Shown here one piece after another: positions 1 to 10,330 of a stretch of 64,000 nt of DNA. Source of the DNA: Diphasiastrum complanatum (taxonomy: Eukaryota; Streptophyta; Lycopodiopsida; Lycopodiales; Lycopodiaceae). Location: contig CM055092.1 of the NCBI GenBank assembly GCA_029204225.1, positions 28,307,859 through 28,371,858 on the forward strand, in the 5' to 3' direction. The notes under the pieces were generated by a model. It saw only the letters and a list, made by a program, of their open reading frames with translations. It had not been told where the DNA came from and did no database searches. Numbering within the stretch: position 1 is the stretch's first letter; every line of letters starts with the position of its first letter. The translations under genes were made by a program, and so were the position numbers.

Positions 1-868
1 AGTCCCCTTGTTTAATTTTTATTTTCTTAATAAATTGGTCAAAAATTTCTTTTCTTTTACTCTGAACTCGTTCAGTCTCAATTAATGAAAGACGACGATC
101 CTCTTCCAATTGCGTCAAAGAAATCATCCGCTCCCGGAGACTATCGTGTTCATCCATTTGCTCTTCATTACTAATGCGAAATGTCGGATCTTCGAATTCT
201 ATCGGTAGTACACAAGATAGTATGGAGTCTGCCTAGTTGTAATCTTTTCAACAGTTCTATGCCCATAAGACAGATGGTAACTTCTGATCCCAATCAGAAG
301 AATGTGTTTTCGTTACTTTATTCAAAATTTTACATAGAATTCCATTTGCCCACTCCGTAAGACCATTTGCTTTTGGATTATATGGAGTGGTTTGGCGATG
401 TGTAATAGAAAAATATGACAACATGGCTTCAATGGTCTGATTAAGGAAATGGGTTCCCCTATCGCTAACGAGTTCTAAAGGACAACCACATCGCGTGATA
501 ATGTTTTGGAATAAAAACTTTGCTACAGTCTTAGCATCGTTCTTAATTGTGGCTTCGGCCTCTACCATCTTGGTAGCATAGTCCGTGGCAACGAGTATGT
601 AACAACGACGAGTTTTACGCGTGGTCGGTTTGATAGGTCCTACAAAATCTATCCCCCACTTCTCAAAAGGTGCTAAGGGGATAATTGGAGTAAGTGGCCA
701 ATGTGTTGCAAAGCTGGGTTTTCCCATCCTCTGGCATGCATCACATTTTTTGATGAAAGTTTTAACATCTCTATAGACAGTAGGCCACCAATATTTAGCT
801 TTAAAAAAAAATTTCGCAGTGTTTTTAAGAGCATAATGACCCCCCCGAATCTTCCTCATGTAATGCAC
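1..868 (-). pseudogene. GypA integrase core and C-terminus
   Basis: The strand-transfer enzyme of the element. In the frame from 868 down to 257 the zinc-binding tail (KKCDACQRMGKP) is followed by the rve core with catalytic Asp in GIDFVGP, Asp in LVSDRGTHF and Glu in NGLTEWANG, a DD35E arrangement. After a break at about 257-190 the frame is lost, then a charged C-terminal extension can be followed to position 1 (LPIEFEDP, later rich in Glu, Arg and Lys). The zinc-finger start is frameshifted by an extra base in a run of seven C at 841-847. Neighbouring RNase H lies upstream in the same polyprotein. Confidence 0.9.
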
Positions 869-1731
869 TTATTACAGTGGTCGTCTCGGTTGGTTCTAGA
901 CATCGGCAAAGACTATCGTCAGTTTTTAATTTATACAATATACTATTTACAATCGTGTAAGGTCCTATCTTAAAAAGAAAAACAGTTTTTTGCTGTTTAT
1001 TAAAATGTTCAGGATACATCTGGTTCTGTGAAAAATTAATAACGTCACTATAATTGATGTTTTTGATTGAACACTCATTATATGTTCATCTGGAAATTCA
1101 TCAGAAATAGGTTCTAATTGGTTTTTTGTTTGGAGGCGGGATATGTAATAAGCATTTTGATGATCCTTGCCTCTTCTTAATTCTACTTCATAATTAAACT
1201 CATCTAATAATAATACCCATCTAGCTATTCTACCCAAAAGATCAGGTTTATTCACTAAATATTTTAATGCGTAGTGATCTACATGAAAAACAAAAGGGTA
1301 TCCTAAAGGTAATGTCTAAATTTCTTTATTGAATAAATCATCCCTAGTGCTTCTCGCTCTGTAGCGGAATAATTCTTTTCTGATGCAGCAAGTTGCCTTT
1401 CCGCATAGTAAATTGGATAATCTATATTTTGGTCATCTTTCTGACCAAGAACCACACCTATCGTAAACGATGATGTGTCTACATATACATGGAACGTTTT
1501 AGCCCAATTTGGAGGTCTAATCCCAGTGGCTTATGCTAATGACCGTTTCAATTGATCAAAAGCTTTCTGATGGTCTTGTGTCCAATGATACTCAACAGAT
1601 TTTTTTAATAAACCTGTTGAAGGAGTTACTATTATAGCATAATCTTTAATTATCCTCCGATAGTAACCTACATGACCTAGAAAACCTCTAAGCTTTCTCA
1701 AATTGGTTGGTTCTAATGATTCTAAAATCAT
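869..1731 (-). pseudogene. GypA RNase H and RT connection, broken
   Basis: Pieces of the RT thumb and RNase H lie in several frames. At 1531-1731 there is the connection segment RKLRGFLGHVGYYRR followed by the YHWTQDHQKAFDQLK motif typical of gypsy pol. Between about 1500 and 1260 the reverse strand reads GVVLGQKDDQ, then YYAERQLAASEKNYSATERE and a FVFHVDHYALKYL stretch, the usual gypsy RNase H signature. At 965-1255 RIARWVLLLDEFNYEVELRRG closes the domain. At least three frame changes break it. The linker to integrase is at 825-1019. Confidence 0.88.
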
Positions 1732-1733
1732 TT

Positions 1734-2732
1734 TTATTTTTTCGATGTCGGCTTTCTCAATGTTTTCTCTAATGCATCTAAATGGTTTTTAGTTGATGAA
1801 TAGACACAAAAGTCATCCACAAAAATTTCTAAAAACTTTCTTAAATTTTTTTGAAAAATATTCGTCATCATATGTTGGAATGTGGGAGGTGCATTACAAA
1901 GACCAAAGGGCATTCGCGTATATGCGTACGTCCCCCAATCAGTGGTGAAAGTTGTTTTGGATCTATCTTCCTCTTTTATAAAAACTTGGTTATAACCTGA
2001 GAATCCATCTAAAAAACTATAACGTTCATGACTAGCTACTTGGCCAAGAATGGTATCTGTATACGACAGAGGATGATAATCCTTTGTTGTAGCAGCATTT
2101 AGTTTCCTAAAATCCTGACAAACTCTAATCTTGTCCGTCTTCTTCTTAGGTACTATAACTATTCGTGATACCCACTCACTACTTAGAACAAGATATATAA
2201 TACCCGCTCTAAGACATCTATCTAATTTGTCTTTTACTAATAAGGAGTACTTTGGATTCAATCTATATTGACGCTGTCTAACAGGTATTGTTCCCTGAAT
2301 GAGATCTATTCTATGTTCGTCCCATTTAACTGGTATTCCTATTAAATCATCCATCGACCAAGCAGACACGTTTTGGTATTTTTGAAGAAGCAATATATAC
2401 TCTTCACGTTCTTGGTCCGATTGGTGTTTATATAGATTCAAAGTCTTACCTTTATTAATTTCTATTTCTACATAATCTGTTTTATCTACCATCCCCTCAG
2501 TCAGACTTGCTCTGGTTCCACCCAAAACTTCTCTTGACTTGGATGTTATCAGTATTTCTTCTTCCGTATCAATCTCATAGCATTCTATGAAATTGATCCA
2601 TGATTTAGCAGGTCTAGCTAACTCCTCACCCCATCTCAAAAGGTGACCCCCTATTGGATTGGCTGTGAGAATGCCTGAAAAAATATCTGTTTGGTAGACC
2701 AATTTATAATAGCATCTGCTTGATATAACCAT
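1734..2732 (-). pseudogene. GypA reverse transcriptase
   Basis: RT copies the element RNA into cDNA. Recognisable blocks in order are RQYRLNPKYS, VPKKKTDKIRVCQDFRKLNA, FLDGFSGYNQV (first catalytic Asp), MPFGLCNAPPTFQ and IFVDDFCVYS, where the catalytic pair is FVDD. The open frame of 332 codons is intact from the protease linker to a stop after the palm. Its first 30 or so codons overlap the second protease domain in another frame and are not native, so the real boundary is a frameshift near 2650-2700. Confidence 0.92.
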
Positions 2733-3660
2733 GGTCTTCCAAATAATATCGAATAAGGTGGTGTATCTATTGGATCTATGACAAGGAAATTCATAACAAA
2801 CGTCTCTATCTCTATAATTACGCTAATATCTCTTAGCTCACCTATTGGTATACATTTAGTCACGTCCGCTAAATGGATTTCGTAATAAGTGATAGGCTGC
2901 ATCTGGTTTCCTAATCCTAATTCTTAACCATTGTTTTCGTTACTAGATTGATACTGGATCCTGAGTCTATTAGTATTCTATCTATAGTCTGATCTCCTAT
3001 GATCGCACTAATATCTAGAACTCCACAATCTCCTCTATCTACATATTCTACTCTATTACTGTATGCAGGTATACTTAGTGTGACTAACATCTCCCCTTCC
3101 TCAGTCCCTACTGGCTGAAGCCCTTCTTCCTCCAAAGTATAGCTCGAGGAAGATGTAGGTGTCTCGCCTTCGTACTTATCTTTTTCGCATGATATGGAGA
3201 TTCTTTTATGACTTTTTCCTGTCGGTGTCTCCATCTGGTCTTTGAAGATAATCTCCTTTTTCTTCCAGTGGGTTATAACATCGGCCTGATAGAGCCATGC
3301 TCGTCCTAATAACACTTTATATGACGACTGTCTTGTAGTTTTTAATATTATAAAATCCATAAGAAACTTATGGTCTCCAATATAAACTGTGACCTGAGAT
3401 ACTTCTCCTATTGGTGATCTTCTAGTTGCATCGGCTAATCTTAAATGTCTTAAAGTGGGTGCTATTTTATGATGAATGCCTAATTCATATGCCATTTCTT
3501 CAGTCATTATATTTACTCTAGATCCGGAATCTATGGGTACATTATCTAAGATGCAGCCATTAATTGCTATCTGAATCTCTGGTTGGCCTTCATCACCGTA
3601 ATTAACTAATCCTAAGTTGATTACTAGTAACTTTGCTTTTCTTCTCTTTTTATTTTGCAA
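2651..3660 (-). pseudogene. GypA tandem retropepsin-like proteases
   Basis: Two aspartic-protease domains lie head to tail. The first starts near 3600: active site DSGSRVNIM at about 3531, then LADATRRSPIGEV and LLGRAWLYQADVITHW. After a Ser/Glu-rich linker of about 70 residues a second DSGSSINLV follows at about 2967, and after a one-base frameshift near 2910-2920 the rest reads LADVTKCIPIGEL and LFGRPWLYQADAIINW. The two halves are clearly homologous and the active-site Asp residues are 188 codons apart. Retropepsins normally occur once per polyprotein and act as homodimers, so a fused pair is unusual. Retroviral-type Gag-Pol processing is the expected role. Confidence 0.88.
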
Positions 3661-3824
3661 GAATTGCTTAATTTCTTTCTTATAATATTGGTTATCGTAT
3701 AATAACTATTTAAAGGTTATATTAGGCATTCTAGAAACAAGGTCTTCTACAATATTATAAGAACGGTTTCTAAGTGGTGACAGATCTCTAGGTATCTCGA
3801 TACTTATAACTGGATCTGAAAATG

Positions 3825-4667
3825 TCACTTTCTTAATTGTCTAGTTTCTTCATCTAAAAGTTTCTTAGCTTCTGAACTAATATCAACATCATAATGTTTT
3901 CCATTAGACTTATCAAGACTTAATTCTTTATTACTAGGAATTTTTACTAGCTGTTTTGCGAACTTTGCTTTTTCTGTCGTGTTTTTCGCAGTTTTCACAA
4001 TTTTCGCCTTAGTTTTCTTCTTATCTTTAAGTGTTAAAGAATATTTACTACTTCTTGTAGTTACTTTATTTATCTTTTTCTCTAAATCTGGCCATTGATG
4101 CCCTTGATCTAATAATTCAGACTCTACTTCTATCCTCTGAACTATCATGTTAGTGTTAGTCTTAGATGGCCGAAGGTCGTCTTCCCTAGGTGAATTTACA
4201 CACCTCGGTTTAGACCGTGGCTGTTGTGGCTGAGGACATTCAGTTGTGACATGCCCTTCACCTTTACAATTAGCACAGAATGGCACATATCCTGCTGATC
4301 TCCTGGGTTCAGGACAATCAGGCGAATAGTGACCCGGGGCTCCGCAATTGTAGCACGAACCCCTTACTCTGGTCGGTGGAGTGAAATCTTGTGTTCCGTC
4401 CCTTCGCAAGATAGTGTACTGTTGACTAGTACATTGTTTCAATATCATAGTTTTTTGGTTAGTAGGAGTTGCAGTGTAAGCTCCCTCCTCATGATTATTA
4501 ATCAGACAGAGGAATAGTTCCTCTTCTAAATAATTAGTTTGTAAACTGGGACAATTGGTCTTAGAATGACCTTCCTTCCCACAAGCGGTACACCAAACAT
4601 TGGCGTTAGGCTTCGCTTTCTTTCGCTTGGCTTTAACATCAAATATCTGGACTTTCAAGTCACTCAT
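3825..4667 (-). pseudogene. GypA gag nucleocapsid with three CCHC knuckles
   Basis: The open frame of 280 codons has three zinc knuckles: CTACGKEGHSKTNC, CYNCGAPGHYSPDC and CANCKGEGHVTTEC. They are followed by a Lys-rich tail. This is the nucleocapsid part of Gag, which binds the element RNA. It lies just upstream of the first protease domain. The link at 3661-3824 carries stops, so the polyprotein is broken here. Confidence 0.88.
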
Positions 4668-4675
4668 TTCTCTTG

Positions 4676-5775
4676 TTAATAGCTCAACATTTTTTCTTCA
4701 TGGATCCATCTTTTTGGATTTCTCCATTCTTTTCTTTCTATCTGAATTCCTATTTTTGGATTTCCTATAAGAAGATTCTTCTTCTGATGAAGAAGAATAA
4801 GATGAATACTCAGAGGATTCTTCACCATCCACTGAATCAGATTCAGATTCAGACTCAGTAGATGTTTCAGATTCTTCTGTTCGTTTAAATTTGTGCTTTT
4901 TACTACTTTTTCTTTCATTTCTCCGTCTGCAAAAAATTCAAGAAGTTTTGTAATTCTTAGCAGAGGCAATGACATCTTCCAAAGAAGTCATCAAACCCTG
5001 TCAACAATATCGATCCATTTTCTTAGGCAAACCATCCAAGAACCATTCATTTTGCATAGGAACTGGATATTGGGCTCCTAACTTTTCTATTAAATTCTTA
5101 ACCCTACGAGTATATATCCTAAGTGATTCCTTTGGCTTTTTCTCAATAGAGTTAAGCTGAGCCAACAATCTAGTGGAATATAACTGTTTAAGGAATGCTG
5201 CTTTTAAAGCGTTCCAAGTATTAACTGTTTCCGATACTAATTGACTGTACCAAATCCTAGCCTGCTTCCACAGAAGACCTGGCAAAATTCTAACTTTATC
5301 CTCATCCGTATGCTCTTTATTTGCTATGGTAATGGATTCAAATTGCGACAAATAACTATTCGCATCTTCAGAAGATGATCTCTTAAAGAAATCGTATCTG
5401 ATTTTTGTAGATGTGGGTGGCGCTGGATTAGCCATATTAACAGATGGTGGTGAACTAGATGAACTTGGAGGATCTGAATCTAAACTTCGCTCAGACAAAG
5501 ATTCTAAACTTTGGTTCGGAAGTAGAATCAGACAAATCTGATTCAGGTGAATCTATAGAACTTGGTGTTTCAACGGATCTTTCCTCAAATAAATCTACAA
5601 ATGCTGTAGTAGCGTGTAGAAGATCATTAAACGCTTTAGGTGTTAATCTTGCTCTAACTGGTGAATTTTGCAAATTCCGCAAATACAAATCTCTAGACTT
5701 TCTATATGCTTCTAAACGCTGTGCACGCTCTAAACGCTTCTGTTCAATAGTTGCTTGAGAGTACATTCTTGGCAT
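4676..5775 (-). pseudogene. GypA gag N-terminus and capsid-like region
   Basis: Two frames cover this stretch. At 5491-5775 an ATG-started arginine-rich segment (MPRMYSQATIEQKRLERAQR) is the likely Gag start. At 5001-5498 the retrotransposon-gag core reads RILPGLLWKQARIWYSQL and WNALKAAFLKQLY, matching the Trp-containing helix pattern of that domain. A Ser/Glu-rich linker (4676-4975) leads to the zinc knuckles. At least two frameshifts are needed to connect the parts. Confidence 0.82.
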
Positions 5776-5830
5776 GCATTACATGAGAAAGATTTGTAGA
5801 TGTAACACACTCAAAAATATTGCAAAAGGT
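5774..5830 (+). repeat. Short inverted copy of integrase zinc-finger DNA in GypA leader
   Basis: Between the Gag start and the primer-binding site, plus-strand bases 5774-5830 resemble the sense strand of this element's own integrase zinc-finger DNA (reverse complement of about 815-870): GCATTACATGAGAAAGATT against GCATTACATGAGGAAGATT, followed by a weaker match. The copy is inverted relative to the element. It could be a template-switch product or chance. The match is short, so confidence is moderate. Confidence 0.4.
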
Positions 5831-5840
5831 GAAATTCATC

Positions 5841-5858
5841 TCCCCGGCAACGACGCCA
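5841..5858 (-). other. GypA primer-binding site, tRNA-Asp type
   Basis: The plus strand reads TCCCCGGCAACGACGCCA, which differs by one base from the 3' end of plant tRNA-Asp (CCCCGGCAACGGCGCCA). It sits 5 bp inside the start of the LTR at 5864, as expected for a minus-strand element primed by tRNA-Asp. Confidence 0.85.
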
Positions 5859-5863
5859 AATTA

Positions 5864-6062
5864 TGTGGTGCCGTAGTTGTTATAGATTTCCACAAAAATG
5901 ATGAATTATGTAGTATAACAGGTTTGATCGTTCCCCAAGAGAGAATAATCTCATCTTTTGCATAGTAAATGTATATATGATGGTAAACGGACTGGTATGT
6001 ATAAAATTCACAACGAATACTACAACGACATAACTGGTTATCCAAAGATATTTGAGTAAATT
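5864..6062 (-). repeat. GypA 5' LTR, U5 side, interrupted
   Basis: The LTR edge TGTGGTGCCG on the plus strand lies just outside the tRNA-Asp primer site. The LTR continues to 6062, where CopNA1 is inserted with duplicated AAATT (6058-6062 and 11141-11145), then resumes at 11146. Confidence 0.75.
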
Positions 6063-6872
6063 TGTTGAATTTCACACGTGTGGACTGTCCACTACATGTA
6101 CTTGTGATCTCCTAAGGTGTGTAGATGCACCAAGATCAAGACTAGATTGAGATTCAAGATCAATCTTGAATCCTATGGCAAAAACACACTACTACATGCA
6201 TTCAATCACTTCCAACTCTCACTCACACGTGTGGGAAGTATTCAAAAAATAATCTAAGTAAAAACAAGCTGCTCTCCTCGGGTAGAGAGAGAAAATACAT
6301 CAAGAGCTCTCGGGTAGAGAGAGAAAGCTAGAAATCCAATAACTCACAAAATCCATGAAATCACCAAATCAATTAGATCCAAAAGGAGGAGTACAATGAT
6401 ACTAATAGATTCATGAGCTACCACTATGCTTAACTATGATTGGATCACACTTTGCCACCTCTTAATCCTATTGGACCATTGATCCATGCACCTCTAAATT
6501 CTATTGGACTATATTCAAGCACACCTCAATTTTCTATTGGACCTCACAAGGTTCCACCTCTAAATCCTATTGGACCTCTTAAGCTTCATCAAACAAAAGC
6601 ATGACACTTGTCTACACTCTAATTGGCACAAGTTTGGCTCAATATTGGCATTACAAGTGGAAATGGATAATGTGCCATCTATGCCAAATTTGACCCTATC
6701 AACATCCTACACCTAAATGCTTGACTATGAAATTCTATGAGACCCCTATATCAAACATTTTGATTTACTTTACAATTCTCCACACGTGGGAACATCCTCC
6801 ACACATGTGAGATTCACTTACAAACTTCTATCATAAAAAAATACCAAGCTAGGATTTTGCCAATTTCTCACA
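6063..6872 (-). repeat. CopNA1 3' LTR
   Basis: An 810-bp LTR, TGTTGAATTT to TTTCTCACA on the plus strand, matching 10331-11140 throughout by eye. It carries the CACACGTGTG palindrome near 6073 and 6224 and an array of ATTGG/CCAAT boxes at about 6465-6590. Confidence 0.97.
6465..6590 (-). promoter_or_regulatory. CCAAT-box array in CopNA1 LTR U3
   Basis: Four copies of CTATTGGAC (CCAAT on the coding strand) occur at spacings of about 30-40 bp, mostly preceded by ACCTCTAAAT-like sequence. They are repeated in the other LTR at about 10733-10858. Position in U3 fits an upstream promoter element bound by NF-Y-type factors; that role is inferred. Confidence 0.45.
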
Positions 6873-6890
6873 CTCCTCCTCAAAAAGTAG
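6873..6890 (-). other. CopNA1 polypurine tract
   Basis: On the minus strand the bases directly before the 3' LTR read TTTTTGAGGAGGAG. The same TTTTGAGGAGGAG precedes the 3' LTR of CopE-host at about 55881-55893, linking the two families. Confidence 0.75.
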
Positions 6891-6998
6891 CTTGGAAAGG
6901 TACTAGATCACTTGAGAAGTTTGTAAATCTTTTTGAGTGGATCCTTTGGTATGCATAGGAAGTGAAGATCAGCCAAGGGATCCATCATAGCAGCACCC

Positions 6999-9572
6999 TC
7001 ACCATATCCATGATAAGATCTCTTTGGTAGAGATCTCTTGCCAATGTCTTTGAAGAGTGCTCCACCAATATGCCACTATTATCATGGGCTTCCTCCATGC
7101 TTGATGATGATTTTTGCCTTGAAAGTTCCACTTGCATGATGGATGCACCATAAATAGAGAAATCTGAGGCTTCCAAGCCTCATAAGGATCATGGAGATCA
7201 AGATCATAAGATGTGAAACAATGATGATTATCAAGATTATGCTTTCTAGCTTGACTAGTCCACATACAATGAACTAGATCCATGATGGATCTAATCTTGA
7301 TATCAAAGACTATCTTGATCTTTTTTAGGCTAGTTACTCTCTCAAGGATGTAAGTGTCCACTTTGGATGCTTCACTTAATCTCAAGAGGAGTTTACAATT
7401 TGCCTCAAAACATGTGAAAACATGATTTTCAAAAAAGTGAGTACCAAGCTCAATCTTGTTCTTACTAGAACCAAGAGTATACTTTTGACAATACAATATC
7501 TTGCTTTCAAAAAGTATTGGAAACACATCTAAGTCAATAATGACAAGAAACATGTCCATACCATAAGCATCATACATAACTAGTATAGCTTTTCTTGAAC
7601 TTTGAGATCCAAAAAATTCAATGAAGCAGGATAGCATTTCAAGCAAAGGAAGAGAAGCATATATGAATGTGTTGTAGTAGATACAACATGAAAGATGCCC
7701 CTCTTTGCCATGTAAGGTGAGCCATAAAGACTCGGCCATGCATCTTGAAGATCTTCTTGAGATCATATGAAGAAGAAACTCCTCCTCACACATTGGCCCC
7801 ATCATAACTTGAATACCTTCAAAAAGGATAACTTGTGATGCTTCTTGAGAAGCCTTGATCTCGGCCACTTCCAAGATTGAATCTTCATGCAATATGACAT
7901 CTCTATTCACCATCACATTTGAAATAGAGAGTGTAAAGACACTAAAGGCCTCCTTGATGGATGAGTATCCAATCATGATCCATGAGCTTGGATCATCCTT
8001 CCTTCTTGTTTCCAAGGGAATATATGCAAAGCAAGCACTACCAAGTTCACTAAGGTGATCAACCTTAGGCTTCATCTTGAATAAAACTTCATATGGTGCT
8101 ATTCCTTCAAGAGCTCCAATACTCCTCAAAGCTTTGATCTTCAATGAGAATTTCTTCTCAACATATGCTTTGAATAATAAGGAATAATCATACACCATAA
8201 TACTTGAAGAGAGAAGATATGTGCATCTTGTGTAATCCTCCTCCTTTGAAATATTGGAAATATAAGAAACATCAAGAGAGTTTGCACTCTCACTTGGATC
8301 AAATTTGTAGATGCCTTCAAATCTTGATCCATATGCAAGGATCTCACCATCCTTCTTAATCACACAATTGTCAATATTGAAATTGACATCAAAACCACTA
8401 TCAAGAAGTTGGCCAACACTTAAGATGTTCTTTGTAAGCTTTGGGACAAAAAGAACATTGTTGAGAAAGAGATCTTTAGAAGATGCAAGCTTCAAGGGAA
8501 TAATCCCTACTCCTTCAATATTGCACTCATGCTTACTTGCAAAGTATATGGTCTTCTTGACTCCATCATAAGGCATAATAGATGAAAAAAAGTGCTTGGA
8601 GCCACACATATGTGAAGATGCTCCACTATCAATATACCATGAGTCATCCTTGTTGAAGGTGGAAGAGGAGAAGCTTGATGCCAAAAGAGAGCCTTCTCCA
8701 TCACTTGCAATATAGTCTTCTTTCTCATTGGTGATGTTGGCTTGATTGAGTTGATTCTTCTTCTTGAAGCAATTGGTGGCATAATGGCCTTTCTTGCCAC
8801 AATAAAAGCACTTGATCATCTTCTTCTTGAGATTTGAATTAGAAGCATGAGAGGTATCCTCCTCCTCTCCATCTTGGTCTTTAGCTTTGTCATTAGAGAA
8901 ATGATGGTGTTGCTTCTTACTCCTCTCTTTGTGCTTGGCAAATAGAACTTTGCCATCATCATGATTGAGTGATAGCTTGTCCATCCTCAAGAGTTTGTAC
9001 TCTTGTCTTGATTCTTCAGAAATAAGCACACTTTGAAGGGCCTCCAAACTTGGTAGCTCCTCCTTAATAGCATAGGATTGGACAAGGTTGTCATATTCAT
9101 CTCTCAACCCATTGAGAATGACTTGTACTAGCTCACTTTGATTGATTGAGTCACCAATACATGCAAGCTCTCTATGAATATCCTTGACTCTCAAAACATA
9201 ATTAGATGCACTCTCATCACTCTTTTGACTACTTTGGAATATTTGATTTCTAAGAGTGAGGAGCCTAGAGGTGTTCTTAGCCTCATAGATGGACTTGAGA
9301 CAATCCCAAGCTTCCTTGGATGTAGAACAATCACCAATCTCCCTCAATATCTCATTAGAGACATTCATCTTAATGTAGTGGAGAGCCATCCTAGCTCTCT
9401 TCTTGTATTTTTGTACTTCTTGAAGGACTTGAGGCTCCTCCTCAATCCCAAGTACAATGTCCATCACATCTTGGAGTATCAAGATGGACTCCATCCTCAA
9501 CTTCCATATTGAATAATTGGAAGTAGACAATCTCTCACTTGGTTGCAACAAGTATGAACTCATTGAAGTCAT
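6999..9572 (-). CDS. CopNA1 Gag-protease-unknown fusion polyprotein
   Basis: An intact 857-codon ORF. Residues 1-200 are a copia Gag (MTSMSSYLLQPSERLSTSNY start). A CCHC knuckle CFYCGKKGHYATNC lies at 255-268 and the protease site SWYIDSGASSHM at 311-322. Residues 470-484 match a sliver of the integrase core before its catalytic motif, and 488-565 match the integrase C-terminal region (APYEVLFKMKP, later NRDVILHED). All three integrase catalytic residues, RT and RNase H are gone. Residues 570-857 match nothing I recognise, are rich in Leu, Phe and Cys, and end in LSWIW like the CopE-host ORF. The start is the first Met, about 750 bp downstream of the primer site. Lack of stops over 2.5 kb argues for recent function of Gag. 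Confidence 0.9.
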   Translation of the reverse strand: MTSMSSYLLQPSERLSTSNYSIWKLRMESILILQDVMDIVLGIEEEPQVLQEVQKYKKRARMALHYIKMNVSNEILREIGDCSTSKEAWDCLKSIYEAKNTSRLLTLRNQIFQSSQKSDESASNYVLRVKDIHRELACIGDSINQSELVQVILNGLRDEYDNLVQSYAIKEELPSLEALQSVLISEESRQEYKLLRMDKLSLNHDDGKVLFAKHKERSKKQHHHFSNDKAKDQDGEEEDTSHASNSNLKKKMIKCFYCGKKGHYATNCFKKKNQLNQANITNEKEDYIASDGEGSLLASSFSSSTFNKDDSWYIDSGASSHMCGSKHFFSSIMPYDGVKKTIYFASKHECNIEGVGIIPLKLASSKDLFLNNVLFVPKLTKNILSVGQLLDSGFDVNFNIDNCVIKKDGEILAYGSRFEGIYKFDPSESANSLDVSYISNISKEEDYTRCTYLLSSSIMVYDYSLLFKAYVEKKFSLKIKALRSIGALEGIAPYEVLFKMKPKVDHLSELGSACFAYIPLETRRKDDPSSWIMIGYSSIKEAFSVFTLSISNVMVNRDVILHEDSILEVAEIKASQEASQVILFEGIQVMMGPMCEEEFLLHMISRRSSRCMAESLWLTLHGKEGHLSCCIYYNTFIYASLPLLEMLSCFIEFFGSQSSRKAILVMYDAYGMDMFLVIIDLDVFPILFESKILYCQKYTLGSSKNKIELGTHFFENHVFTCFEANCKLLLRLSEASKVDTYILERVTSLKKIKIVFDIKIRSIMDLVHCMWTSQARKHNLDNHHCFTSYDLDLHDPYEAWKPQISLFMVHPSCKWNFQGKNHHQAWRKPMIIVAYWWSTLQRHWQEISTKEILSWIW

Positions 9573-10318
9573 GTAAAGTGGAGATAAATAAAAGTGATGA
9601 ACAAAAAATGTTGCTTCTCTCTCACTATAGGATCCAATAATGGTGTGCTACCATCTCCTATGCAAGATCTTGCAACAAACTGTGAGATGATTCTCACTAG
9701 CTATCTCAATCTCTCCAAAACTAGATCTACTTCACATCAAATGATGGAGTATGGGAAAAGTTAGGATCAAACACTCTTAGCACGTGTGAAATACACTAAG
9801 AAACCAAATTTGACTCAAATACAATGATATTGCATGAAACAAAATGGCTAAGATCTCAAAACAATGCCTAGATCACATATAGATGAGATTGGTAAGCATT
9901 CAACTGTGATTTTGGATCAAACAAGCAATCTTTTGACCAAACCAAATGTGTCCACCCAGGTCTAGGTGCCCTACCTAACCCTCTTCAAAAGCTTATAACT
10001 TTTGATTGGCTCAACCAAATGGAATGAAACTGATTGCATCAGAAACTAGACAAAAATAGCTTCAAAACAAGCTATCTAGCAAGATTTTTGGATCAAACAT
10101 GAAAGAGAACTCCCAAACTGAAATTGGATGTTCCTCACACGTGTCTGAGCACCTGATTCCGTACAGTACCAGGTCAGACCCAATCAATGTCCTTTTGATC
10201 TCTTTTGATCCAAAATTGAACAAGATAGCTAGGAAAATGGGCCTTGACAATTTCTAGCTCAAGATTGATGAAAAATTTTTCACTTAGATGGATCAAAATG
10301 CATGGTAACCTTAGGTAG
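9573..10318 (-). other. CopNA1 5' leader
   Basis: About 750 bp of untranslated leader between the primer site and the Gag start. No ORF stands out. It holds CACACGTGT next to CCGTACAGTACC at about 10137-10175, the composite motif seen in other copia leaders and LTRs here. Confidence 0.7.
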
Positions 10319-10330
10319 GCTCTGATACCA
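10319..10330 (-). other. CopNA1 primer-binding site, tRNA-iMet
   Basis: The minus strand reads TGGTATCAGAGC immediately inside the 5' LTR, the standard plant copia primer site complementary to initiator tRNA-Met. Confidence 0.95.

Larger units (their letters stand above)
1..6062 (-). mobile_element. Ty3/gypsy LTR retrotransposon GypA, coding part and start of 5' LTR
   Basis: A minus-strand Ty3/gypsy element runs in the order LTR, tRNA-Asp primer site, gag, CCHC knuckles, protease (twice), RT, RNase H, integrase; RT before integrase is the gypsy order. The integrase C-terminus runs off the window start, so the 3' LTR is not visible. The 5' LTR begins at about 5864 and is cut at 6062 by CopNA1, resuming at 11146. 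Several frameshifts and stops make it a dead copy. Clade is not settled: the tRNA-Asp primer and three-knuckle gag suggest a non-chromovirus lineage (Athila/Tat-like or a basal plant lineage), and I see no chromodomain, though the extreme C-terminus is outside the window. Confidence 0.93.
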
